Assembly (NCBI GenBank): GCA_023418915.1
Contig: JAEZYU010000008.1
Location: forward strand, 1-8,573
Source of the DNA: Bacillota bacterium
Lineage (GTDB): Bacteria; Bacillota; Clostridia; Acetivibrionales; DTU013
Direction: 5' to 3'
Length of the DNA stretch: 8,573 nucleotides
Shown here: positions 1 to 6,089 of the stretch, one piece after another
How the letters are laid out: every line of letters begins with the position of its first letter
How positions within the stretch are numbered: position 1 is the first letter of the stretch
Program-made: the position numbers and the translations under genes
The notes under the pieces: model-generated
Told to the model about the DNA's origin: nothing
The model's database searches: none
The model's input: only the letters and a program-made list of their open reading frames with translations

Positions 1-1630
1 CTATAGATACAGCCCCGTCGCTGACCAGGCATACCGGGTAGTTCTTAAGGCGCTTTGATTCCCTCACGTCCACAACCTTATCTTTGAGCAGCTCTTTCAT
101 GTAACTAAACAATTCCTGGTTTTCGCCGCCGTCGCTTTTATCCTCGTTATCAAAGCCTAAATCTCCCGCCGATACCGATTTGAATTCCTTGTCCTTAAAG
201 CTCCTTAGCATTTGTATGGCAAATTCATCGATATCGTCGGTAAAGTAGAGTATCTCAAACCCTTTATCCTTAACGAGTTCAGTCTGCGGCATCTTGTCGA
301 TTCTCTCTGCGCTGTCGCCGGATGCAAAGTATATAAACTTCTGATCCTCTTTCATTCTCTCTACATACTCGCTTAATGTGACCATTGCCTTTTCGCCGGA
401 GGAATAGAACATCAGCAGGTCCTGAATATCGTCCCTGTCCATTCCATAGCTTGAATATACTCCGTATTTAAGCTGCTTTCCGAACGCGTTAAAGAACGTT
501 ATATACTGCTCCCGCTCATTCTTCAGCATGTCCGAAAGCTCTTTCTTTATCTTGCCTTTTATGCTTTTCGCTATTTGCGACAGCTGTCTGTCGTGCTGAA
601 GCGTCTCCCTTGAGATATTAAGCGACAGGTCTTCCGAATCCACCATGCCCTGTACAAAGCTATAATAATCAGGCAGCAGCTCAGGGCATTTATTCATTAT
701 AAGTACGCCGCTTGAGTACAACTCCAGCCCCTTTTCGAATTCCTTTGTATAGAAATCGAACGGGGTTTTCTGCGGTATATACAGTATCGCGTTATACTTT
801 AACAGACCTTCGGCATTGATATGAACGTGCTTTAGAGGCTTATCGAATCCATAGTGTTTTTCGGCATAGAAGTTTTCATAATCCTCCTGCGTCAACTCGT
901 TCTTGTTTTTGCGCCATATCGGCACCATGCTGTTTATGGTCTCTTCTTCTTTATATTCCTCGTATTCTTTATCGCTGCCGTTTTTTAGCCTGCTCTTTGT
1001 CGTTTCCATCTTAATGGGGTATCTGATGAAGTCGGAGTATTTTTTTATAAGCGATCTCACACTATACTCCTCAAGATACATACCGTATTTTTCTTCTTCT
1101 GTGTCCGGCTTAATTTTCATTATTATGTCGGTGCCGACTGCCGCCTTATCGCATGGCCTTATGGTATAGCCGTCGGCTCCCGCCGATTCCCATTTGTAAG
1201 CTTCTTCGCTGCCCAGCGCCCTGCTTATCACCGTCACCGACTCCGCTACCATAAAGGCGGAATAAAAGCCTACGCCGAACTGGCCGATGATATCATGATC
1301 GGGGGCGCTTTCATTTTCCTCTTTAAACTGCATAGAGCCGCTTTTAGCGATAGTACCCAGATTGTCGTCTAGTTCTTCCCTGCTCATGCCAATACCGGTA
1401 TCAGAGACGGTGAGTATTCTGTTATCCTTATCGATAGATACGCGAATGAAGTAATCATCTTTGTCAAAGGACATATTCTCGTCCGTCAGCGCCTTGTAAT
1501 AGATCTTATCGATAGCGTCGCTTGCGTTGGAAATAAGCTCGCGCAGGAAAACTTCCTTATGGGTGTAAATCGAATTAATCATTAAATCAAGAAGACGTTT
1601 TGATTCTGTTTTAAATTGTTTCTTGGCCAT
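1..1630 (-). CDS. htpG: HtpG, Hsp90-family molecular chaperone (C-terminus cut by window edge)
   Basis: Cytosolic ATP-dependent chaperone of the Hsp90 family, which helps client proteins fold and recover after stress. 543 codons are visible from ATG at 1630; the family usually has about 610-640 residues, so only the last part of the dimerization domain is missing. The N-terminal GHKL ATPase domain is intact: RELISNASDA with Glu31 and Asn35, DTGIGM with Asp77 at about 77-82, GTIAKSG at 92-98, and the lid motif GQFGVGFYSAF at 116-126. The middle-domain segment LNISRETLQ, carrying the conserved arginine that contacts ATP gamma-phosphate, is also present. I read the frame throughout and saw no stop or frameshift. 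The start is set by AAGGAG at 1639-1644, eight bases upstream. It appears to be a single-gene transcript with its own promoter and CIRCE operator and a leader of about 130 nt. Confidence 0.97.
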   Translation of the reverse strand, partial: MAKKQFKTESKRLLDLMINSIYTHKEVFLRELISNASDAIDKIYYKALTDENMSFDKDDYFIRVSIDKDNRILTVSDTGIGMSREELDDNLGTIAKSGSMQFKEENESAPDHDIIGQFGVGFYSAFMVAESVTVISRALGSEEAYKWESAGADGYTIRPCDKAAVGTDIIMKIKPDTEEEKYGMYLEEYSVRSLIKKYSDFIRYPIKMETTKSRLKNGSDKEYEEYKEEETINSMVPIWRKNKNELTQEDYENFYAEKHYGFDKPLKHVHINAEGLLKYNAILYIPQKTPFDFYTKEFEKGLELYSSGVLIMNKCPELLPDYYSFVQGMVDSEDLSLNISRETLQHDRQLSQIAKSIKGKIKKELSDMLKNEREQYITFFNAFGKQLKYGVYSSYGMDRDDIQDLLMFYSSGEKAMVTLSEYVERMKEDQKFIYFASGDSAERIDKMPQTELVKDKGFEILYFTDDIDEFAIQMLRSFKDKEFKSVSAGDLGFDNEDKSDGGENQELFSYMKELLKDKVVDVRESKRLKNYPVCLVSDGAVSI

Positions 1631-1686
1631 TTTAAAAACTCCTTCCGCTATTTTGCCCTAGATAGCCTCTCGGCTGTTTTGAGCCC

Positions 1687-1729
1687 GATTACCGCCCCAT
1701 CAAGCCTTACGACTTGCTGGGGACCCGTG
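1687..1729. repeat. Core hairpin of the dispersed repeat in the htpG leader (reversed, fourth relative)
   Basis: The plus strand here reads GATTACC-G-CCCCA, a stem-loop, then CTGGGGACCC. This matches, in inverted orientation, the core of the 140-bp repeats at 3733-3872 and 3898-4037, whose minus strand reads GATAACC-A-CCCCA and then CTGGGGACCC. The stem is CCCCA (1695-1699) with TGGGG (1718-1722), then CAAG (1701-1704) with CTTG (1713-1716), with a T/C mismatch between and an 8-nt loop. Loop and lower stem differ in sequence from the other copies, but pairing is kept. It lies inside the predicted 5' leader of htpG, so it would be transcribed. Function unknown; chance similarity is possible but two conserved blocks around a kept stem argue against it. 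Confidence 0.55.
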
Positions 1730-1736
1730 TTTTATT

Positions 1737-1763
1737 TTAGCACTCTCATAGTCTGAGTGCTAA
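1737..1763. promoter_or_regulatory. CIRCE operator (HrcA binding site) of htpG
   Basis: A perfect inverted repeat, TTAGCACTC, nine bases, GAGTGCTAA, identical to the CIRCE consensus. CIRCE is bound by the repressor HrcA, which leaves it on heat shock. It begins about 5 bp past the -10 box of the htpG promoter, so it covers the transcription start and would form a stem at the 5' end of the mRNA. The downstream gene is htpG, not the usual groESL or hrcA-grpE-dnaK-dnaJ operon. Confidence 0.97.
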
Positions 1764-1768
1764 AATAT

Positions 1769-1797
1769 AATTTAATAAATTTCCGCCTGTTTGTCAA
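1769..1797 (-). promoter_or_regulatory. Sigma-A promoter of htpG
   Basis: On the minus strand a perfect -35 TTGACA (1792-1797) is followed after 17 bp by TAAATT (1769-1774). The predicted start falls at the edge of or inside the CIRCE element, the usual layout for HrcA repression. No other promoter-like sequence stands out between here and the htpG start. Confidence 0.85.
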
Positions 1798-1867
1798 ATA
1801 TATATACGGATTTTTAAGAAATATTTACTTTTTCCGGCTTTGCTTTATCAACTGATATCGATGGAAT

Positions 1868-2059
1868 TTATATTACGCGAGCGAAGGGCAACGGGCATTC
1901 GAGGAATGGAAACGCAAACAGGTTTCGCAATACCCCCAAGGCGGCGCTGTTATGCGGTTTTTGCTTTGTTCCTGCCAAAGCCGGGAATAACTTACCCATG
2001 AGGTTTTTAGGCGTTTTACTCATTTCGCCTGGTTTGCCGGGAAAAGAGGCAAACCTCAA
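1868..2059 (-). other. Possible small ORF (63 codons from TTG), weakly supported
   Basis: An open frame from TTG at 2059, or 51 codons from an internal ATG at 2023, ending at 1868. The product would be basic and Pro/Lys-rich at the N-terminus (KPGEMSKTPKNLMGKLFPA) with a more hydrophobic C-terminus. I do not recognise a domain. Neither start has a good ribosome binding site, and the 5' part overlaps an 8-bp perfect inverted repeat, GGTTTGCC at 2031-2038 and GGCAAACC at 2048-2055. It sits between htpG and the GNAT pseudogene with no promoter that I can see. It may be a gene, a remnant, or non-coding sequence that happens to be open. Confidence 0.2.
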
Positions 2060-2094
2060 AGCACGGGTGATGATGGCTACATAGTATGCTTAAA

Positions 2095-2547
2095 CTATTC
2101 GTAAAGGTTTCGTTTCAAGTAAACCATATCTACCAATTGAATACCATCTTCAAATATTGGGTGGTCGTAGTTATCTGTGAAAAAGCTCTTAATCCTGTGT
2201 GAAATGCTAAAACCGTTTTTCTGGTAAAACTGTATTATCCATGGGATGTCACCCGTTCCCACAAGCATTGCCCGATACTAGCCCTTGTAATGCGAAAATA
2301 TGTGGTTTAAAAGCTTGCTTCCATACCCTTCGCCCTGCCATTTTTCATAAGTGGCTATATTTTTTAGCTCACAAACATCATCGCTTTCCCGCGTAACCAC
2401 GCAAACACTTTTTAAGTCACCATCGTATAAGGCAAAAAGCTCACCTCGTTCTAAATATTTGTCTATCATAGATTCTTGTTCATCAGCTAATATTAGCAAA
2501 TCAAGAAAATCCTTTTTATTGCTCTTGACGATTATGACTTCCATCAT
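2095..2547 (-). pseudogene. GNAT-family N-acetyltransferase interrupted by an in-frame TAG
   Basis: Reading from ATG at 2547 gives 89 residues, then TAG at 2278-2280, then 60 more residues in the same frame to a second TAG at 2095-2097. Both halves belong to one acetyltransferase. The first carries the GNAT acetyl-CoA loop (YEKWQGEGYGSKLL, about 68-81, the Q/RxxGxG type) and the second carries VGTGDIPWIIQFYQKNGF, then NYDHPIFEDG and VDMVYLKRNLYE. The family layout, similar to B. subtilis YvbK as I recall it, is a single protein of about 150 residues, which the joined frame matches exactly. The stop sits between KG and YRAM; one A-to-T change (AAG to TAG) would explain it. The truncated product would lack half the acetyl-CoA fold and is probably inactive. 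Its promoter at 2621-2649 still looks intact, suggesting recent loss, or a sequencing error. Confidence 0.85.
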
Positions 2548-2620
2548 ATTTGTACCCCGTCAAATATTAATACTGTTCGGCTTGTCCTGTTACCAAAAAT
2601 AAACGAAGATTCCTTTACCT

Positions 2621-2649
2621 ATTATACCACGGCAGCCTAACCAAACAAC
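2621..2649 (-). promoter_or_regulatory. Candidate promoter of the GNAT pseudogene
   Basis: A perfect -10 TATAAT lies on the minus strand at 2621-2626, with GTTGTT at 2644-2649 17 bp upstream (or TTGTTT with 16 bp) as a weak -35. Transcription would start about 65 nt upstream of the ATG. The ribosome binding site is weak (GGGG close to the start). Confidence 0.6.
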
Positions 2650-2700
2650 GCAAGAGTAAAAAAGCGGCGGTTTTTTGTAATCACATCAAAACGCGAAATA

Positions 2701-2757
2701 AACAACAAATCCGAACGCCTCTCCCACGAAGAAAAGAGGTTCGGATTATCTTGTTGT
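2701..2757. other. Long interrupted hairpin between the GNAT and rubrerythrin-type genes
   Basis: Nested inverted repeats: ACAACAA (2702-2708) with TTGTTGT (2751-2757), AATCCGAA (2708-2715) with TTCGGATT (2740-2747), and CCTCT (2718-2722) with AGAGG (2735-2739), with small bulges and a 12-nt loop. On the minus strand the stem is followed by a T-rich stretch, so it could end transcripts coming from the rubrerythrin-type gene before the GNAT promoter. There is no clean run of T, so a terminator role is an inference. Confidence 0.55.
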
Positions 2758-2793
2758 GATAAAGATAAAGGGACTGGTTATTAATTCTGCAGC

Positions 2794-2913
2794 TTACTGC
2801 CCGCACCGTTTCCCCGTCTTAAATAGGTCAGCCCTATCAAGGGGGGCTAAAAACATACCGCGGCGCGTACACCGGGTCCTCAGAAAGCGGGCTTTTTAGG
2901 GTAACGATCCCTT
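2794..2913. repeat. Diverged copy of the 140-bp structured repeat (copy 3)
   Basis: Begins TTACTGCCCG, keeps GCTAAAAAC and ACCGGGTCC, then a hairpin CCTCAGAAAGC (2878-2888) with GCTTTTTAGGG (2891-2901), and ends TAACGATCCCTT. The same blocks occur in the same order and orientation in the two copies at 3733-3872 and 3898-4037, with a differing middle that contains its own small stem, AGCCC (2830-2834) with GGGCT (2844-2848). It begins 14 bp past the stop of the rubrerythrin-type gene, a place where it could act as a transcript end. Confidence 0.7.
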
Positions 2914-2927
2914 ATTATAACTAAATC

Positions 2928-3392
2928 TCAATATTCTTCTCTTTTACCAAATTCGGCAGCTTCAACCCATTCTTTTGGACGGCTTGCGAGTTTTATAATC
3001 TGCTCAAGTATTTTACTATGCTCCTCTTCCTCTGCAATCAGATAATGAAAAATTTCTTCATCGCATACAGATTCGTTTAGTAGTTTTTTATAAAGATCTA
3101 TGCTTTGCTTTTCCTTCTCTAAGGCCACTTTATAAGCATCAACTTGATCATGAACGCCTTTTAAATCAGATAACCCATCAAACACATTCTTAAGAGAAGG
3201 TTGAACAGGAGTATTTAATCTGTATAACAATCCCTTTGCTTTATCTTCTAATATCTTTGCGTGGTCAGATTCATCTTTGGCCAGATCCATAAAAACCTTA
3301 TACAAGCTGTTCCCACGATTACGCTCGGCTTGTTCTTTGTAGTATTTCTCACCATCTAATTCCATTTTAACAGCATAAACTAAAATATCCAT
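2928..3392 (-). CDS. Ferritin-like / rubrerythrin-type diiron protein without rubredoxin domain
   Basis: A 154-aa protein predicted to be a four-helix ferritin-like domain. Both halves carry the diiron pattern: Glu15 in helix 1 (MELDGEKYY) with E41xxH44 in helix 2 (DESDHAKIL), then Glu94 (EKEKQSIDLY; Glu92 is a less likely ligand) with E122xxH125 (EEEEHSKIL). Rubrerythrins reduce hydrogen peroxide in anaerobes; most carry a rubredoxin-like CxxC pair, which is absent here, so this is a stand-alone erythrin-type member whose electron donor and activity are uncertain. Cytosolic, with no signal peptide. AAGGAG at 3400-3405 lies seven bases upstream of the ATG. It is a single gene; the upstream stretch is very AT-rich and likely holds its promoter. 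Peroxide defence or iron binding are both plausible. Confidence 0.88.
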   Translation of the reverse strand: MDILVYAVKMELDGEKYYKEQAERNRGNSLYKVFMDLAKDESDHAKILEDKAKGLLYRLNTPVQPSLKNVFDGLSDLKGVHDQVDAYKVALEKEKQSIDLYKKLLNESVCDEEIFHYLIAEEEEHSKILEQIIKLASRPKEWVEAAEFGKREEY

Positions 3393-3405
3393 GTAAAAGC
3401 TCCTT

Positions 3406-3732
3406 CCGTAGTTCTTATTTAATTATTTCATCGTAGTGCATGCATTTAATATCTATATAATAAAATAATACTTAATTGATATATGCGTAAACCACACCGT
3501 AAATATGGATTTTTCATATACAGCCATACAAAAACATAGCTTTGGCACACTCGAATAAATTAAAAACAACACTGAGCATGAGTTCTTAAAGCATATTATT
3601 CTACAAAATTATTTATATTCCTTGATTGGCGGTGAGAAAAATGTATAATTTATTTTCTTGTTGCATTTTATAATATACAGCACATAACGCACTTCCCTTA
3701 ACTTATCCCAAATTCATTTTATACTGGGTAAT
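3406..3732. other. AT-rich intergenic stretch, no gene seen
   Basis: No credible ORF, RNA gene or strong hairpin is visible. On the minus strand the part next to the rubrerythrin-type gene (about 3430-3500) has several TATTAT/TATAGAT-like boxes and a TTTACG that could be a -10 and -35, but spacing does not single one out. One nine-codon frame after GGTGAG near 3630 is too short to support. Confidence 0.5.
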
Positions 3733-3872
3733 TTACTGCCCGTGCCGTTTGTTTACCTCAATGCCTGTCTCCCGTGGAACCCGTCTCGCTAAAAACGTGC
3801 CACCGAGGCATTCACCGGGGTCCCCAGAAAGCGTGCTTTTTGGGGTGGTTATCGCTCGCTTCGACTCCCCTT
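3733..3872. repeat. 140-bp structured repeat, copy 1
   Basis: Aligns without gaps to the copy at 3898-4037; both run from TTACTG to TCGACTCCCCTT, 140 bp each, 165 bp apart, with only a handful of differences. It contains CCCGTCTC, or a close variant, twice, and a strong hairpin CCCCAGAAAGC (3822-3832) with GCTTTTTGGGG (3835-3845). The other small stem is weaker here: TGCC...GGCA with a changed loop, where copy 2 has a perfect stem. It lies between the rubrerythrin-type gene and the recombinase, in the host part. No ORF of note. I cannot name the family. Confidence 0.9.
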
Positions 3873-3897
3873 GGATAAATAACTATTAAACAGCAAC

Positions 3898-4037
3898 TTA
3901 CTGTCCGTGCCGTTTGTTTACCTCAATGCCCGTCTCCCGTGGAACCCGTCTCGCTAAAAACGTGCCACCGGCACGTTCACCGGGGTCCCCAGAAAGCGTG
4001 CTTTTTGGGGTGGTTATCGCTCCCTTCGACTCCCCTT
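3898..4037. repeat. 140-bp structured repeat, copy 2, overlapping the recombinase 3' end
   Basis: Near-identical partner of copy 1. It has the main stem CCCCAGAAAGC (3987-3997) with GCTTTTTGGGG (4000-4010), and a second stem AACGTGCC (3959-3966) with GGCACGTT (3970-3977) around a 3-nt loop. Its right end, TCGACTCCCCTT, supplies the last seven codons and the stop of the recombinase. Sequence similarity to copy 1 stops after 4037, which I take as the likely host/element junction. Confidence 0.9.
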
Positions 4038-5558
4038 ATTGGCCAAAACAAAAAACACCCTGATGGGTGTTTTTTGTTTTGGTGGAGTTAGCGCATCTAA
4101 ATCCGAACCGTTTTCCATATTCACGAAAGCTTCTTTTACCTGGCTCAGCGTGATAATCTTGGCTCCGTCTTTATAGTTATATGTCAGCACCATCTTATCG
4201 TCATAAAGATAGATGGAATTCACAAAAGCGTCTATCAATTTGCTTCTGAAAGCTGGGTCGAATATATTGCCCCTTTTAAACCGACTGATCCAGAAGACTA
4301 CCTGTTCCCGGGTCAAAAGCGGCTTCTGCATTTCTTCCTGTAATATGGATATCTCAAGCTGCTCTTTAACTGTTTCCAATTCGTCCAATCGCTGTTTGGT
4401 AGAAGCCGATATAATTCCTTGTTGTATGGCGTCAAGCATGTTATCTATACCCTTTTGAGTATCTTTTAGCTGCTTTCGTAAAGCCGGAAGGGCAACGTTT
4501 TCGCTCTGCTGAAGCTCCATTACAGCATCTGCCATCCGTTCAATCGTATCATCTGCAAGCGCATATTTCATCGTATAATCCACAACCAGCGTTTCTATCC
4601 AGTCTTTCTGAACGGTTTTCTTATCGCAGGTTTTGACACGCTTAACGTTTGCACACTTGTAGTAACAATGGATTTTCCCGGTCTTACTTGTTCCGCTTTC
4701 ACCAATCATAAACGCACCACATTTGCCGCAATAGAGTTTGGTGGTCAACAGATATTCGACCTCAGACTTTTCCCTCGCTGGCGCTTTCTTGTTCTTTTCC
4801 ATGCGCTCCTGTACGCGCCCGAAAAGCTCTGCCGTTATGATTTCGGGAATACCTCCGGGGATGACCGTATCCCTGTAGATATATTCCCCTATATATCGAC
4901 GATTTTTTAACATTCTGTGCAAGCTGTTCTTGTTAAAGGCATTCCCGTACTGTGTCTTTATTCCCCGTCCATTGAGCATATCGCATATTTCCTTGACTGT
5001 GGCTCCATCTGCATAACGAGTGAATATTTCCAGTACCGTAAGAGCTGCAACTGTATCTATCATATAATGTTGTTCATTGTCCGTCGCATATCCAAGAGGA
5101 AGCGCGCCGCCGTTATATTTACATTTAAGCGCGTTCTCCTGCATGCCTCTTAATATCTTTTCGGATAGTTCGGCGGAGTAGAATTCAGCATACCCCTCAA
5201 GCATTGATTCAAGTAAAATACCTTCCGGCCTGTCGGAAATATTCTCTTTTGCGGATAAAACCTTAACACCGTTCCTTTTCAGCAACATTTTGTAATAGGC
5301 TGAGTCATAACGATTGCGGGCAAATCTATCGAGCTTCCAAACGATAACCACATCGAAAAGACGTTTCGTACTGTCCTTTACCATACGCTGAAAATCTGGC
5401 CGGTTATCCGTTTTTGCGGACAGAGCGCGGTCTATGTATGTTCCGATAATGGTAATGCCTTGTCTCTCAGCAAACTCCTTACACTCGCGTATCTGTCCTT
5501 CTATAGATTCTTCCCGCTGGTTATCACTTGAATATCTCGCATATATCACGCCATTCAT
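4014..5558 (-). CDS. Large serine recombinase (site-specific integrase of a mobile element)
   Basis: Catalyses integration and excision of the element by recombining attP/attB and attL/attR through a covalent phosphoserine link. Full length at 514 aa. The resolvase domain (about 1-145) has YARYSS with nucleophile Ser10 and Arg8, and WKLDRFARN (74-82) with the catalytic arginines. The recombinase domain spans about 155-265. The zinc ribbon has CGKC (277-280) and Cys302 and Cys311. A coiled coil of about 335-410 follows, as in TnpX/TndX-type proteins. Start ATG at 5558 overlaps the XRE stop (ATGA), with a GGGGAGG ribosome binding site, so the two are translationally coupled. Two oddities: an 18-bp perfect hairpin lies inside the 3' coding end (residues about 493-506), and residues 508-514 plus the stop fall in repeat copy 2, so the tail may depend on the insertion site. 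Confidence 0.96.
   Translation of the reverse strand: MNGVIYARYSSDNQREESIEGQIRECKEFAERQGITIIGTYIDRALSAKTDNRPDFQRMVKDSTKRLFDVVIVWKLDRFARNRYDSAYYKMLLKRNGVKVLSAKENISDRPEGILLESMLEGYAEFYSAELSEKILRGMQENALKCKYNGGALPLGYATDNEQHYMIDTVAALTVLEIFTRYADGATVKEICDMLNGRGIKTQYGNAFNKNSLHRMLKNRRYIGEYIYRDTVIPGGIPEIITAELFGRVQERMEKNKKAPAREKSEVEYLLTTKLYCGKCGAFMIGESGTSKTGKIHCYYKCANVKRVKTCDKKTVQKDWIETLVVDYTMKYALADDTIERMADAVMELQQSENVALPALRKQLKDTQKGIDNMLDAIQQGIISASTKQRLDELETVKEQLEISILQEEMQKPLLTREQVVFWISRFKRGNIFDPAFRSKLIDAFVNSIYLYDDKMVLTYNYKDGAKIITLSQVKEAFVNMENGSDLDALTPPKQKTPIRVFFVLANKGSRRER
4043..4082. terminator. Bidirectional rho-independent terminator inside the recombinase 3' end
   Basis: A perfect 18-bp inverted repeat (arms 4043-4060 and 4065-4082) around a TGAT loop, with A/T-rich arms flanking a GGGTG/CACCC core, so each strand shows a GC stem followed by T-rich sequence. 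It lies fully within the coding sequence, about 26 bases before the stop. It probably marks the end of the element and shields host and element from read-through in both directions. Confidence 0.85.
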
Positions 5559-5923
5559 TTTTCATCCTCCCCAGCCATTTTAATCAGCATATCCTTGAGC
5601 CGTATGTTCAATGGTGAGCCTTCCTCAAAACAGGCTTCGATAAACTCGCTCCATTCCGCTTTGTTCTGAAGCTTTTCTTTCACCATTTCCGGCTGGTATT
5701 CATAATACTTCCCGTGCGGATTGTCGGTACGGCAAAAGATGTAATCGAGGGATACATCGAAATGATCCGCATACCAAAGCAGAATCCTATAAGGCGTTTC
5801 CGATTGATCCATCTCATATCGGTTGATGCTGGATTGGTTTGAATCAGCGATCTTCGCAAGCGCGGTCTGTGACAGACCTGTGCTTTGCCGAAGCGCCTTC
5901 AACCTTGTCCCCACTGTTTTCAT
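5555..5923 (-). CDS. XRE-family helix-turn-helix regulator
   Basis: A 122-aa DNA-binding protein with an N-terminal Cro/C1-type HTH (about residues 2-58: TRLKALRQSTGLSQTALAKI, then SSINRYE, then LDYIFCRT). The C-terminal tail is acidic and not recognised. An upstream in-frame ATG at 5953 exists, but the better start is ATG at 5923: GGAGG (5932-5936) lies 8 bases before it, and the predicted transcription start (about 5945) falls inside the longer version. It is the first gene of the operon with the recombinase and sits beside a divergent promoter, so it probably controls its own operon and the opposite one, in the manner of a phage or ICE repressor. The target has not been shown. Confidence 0.92.
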   Translation of the reverse strand: MKTVGTRLKALRQSTGLSQTALAKIADSNQSSINRYEMDQSETPYRILLWYADHFDVSLDYIFCRTDNPHGKYYEYQPEMVKEKLQNKAEWSEFIEACFEEGSPLNIRLKDMLIKMAGEDEK

Positions 5924-5951
5924 ACATTTTGCCTCCCGTCTCATTAAATCC

Positions 5952-5980
5952 ATCTTACCCTAATTATGCGTAAAATACAA
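5952..5980 (-). promoter_or_regulatory. Promoter of the XRE-recombinase operon
   Basis: Minus strand TTGTAT (5975-5980), 17 bp, TAAGAT (5952-5957). The expected start near 5945 gives a leader of about 20 nt with the GGAGG site before the ATG at 5923. The octamer TAAAATAC (5971-5978) overlaps the -35 and is repeated in inverted form at 6049-6056 in the opposite promoter. Confidence 0.7.
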
Positions 5981-6043
5981 CCCTTAGATAATTGATGATG
6001 TATGAAAAATATGTACACTATCAGGAACAATTTATATGTTTTA

Positions 6044-6072
6044 TTGACGTATTTTATTTGAATGATTAGAAT
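6044..6072 (+). promoter_or_regulatory. Promoter of the rightward operon
   Basis: TTGACG (6044-6049), 17 bp, TAGAAT (6067-6072). The expected start (about 6079) lies right at the AGGAG ribosome binding site (6079-6083) of the 153-aa gene, so the leader would be very short (about 11 nt). The octamer GTATTTTA (6049-6056) borders the -35 and is the inverse of one in the XRE promoter. Confidence 0.7.
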
Positions 6073-6089
6073 GCAGAGAGGAGAGGCTT

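Noticed and set aside
903..1169. Hydrophobic 88-codon plus-strand ORF that looks like a membrane protein
   Set aside because: It lies antisense within htpG, whose frame is continuous and conserved; the hydrophobic look comes from the reverse complement of Lys/Glu-rich codons.
2278..2280. Pyrrolysine or other recoding at the in-frame TAG of the GNAT gene
   Set aside because: The same gene also ends in TAG, no recoding signal is visible, and GNAT enzymes of this type are not known to use pyrrolysine. A nonsense change is simpler.
3733..4037. CRISPR-like array
   Set aside because: Only two long (140 bp) copies with a 25-bp gap; far too long for CRISPR repeats and no cas genes.
4213..5153. Plus-strand ORFs of 78-81 codons across the recombinase
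   Set aside because: They are shadows of the recombinase frame, without ribosome binding sites or domain content.
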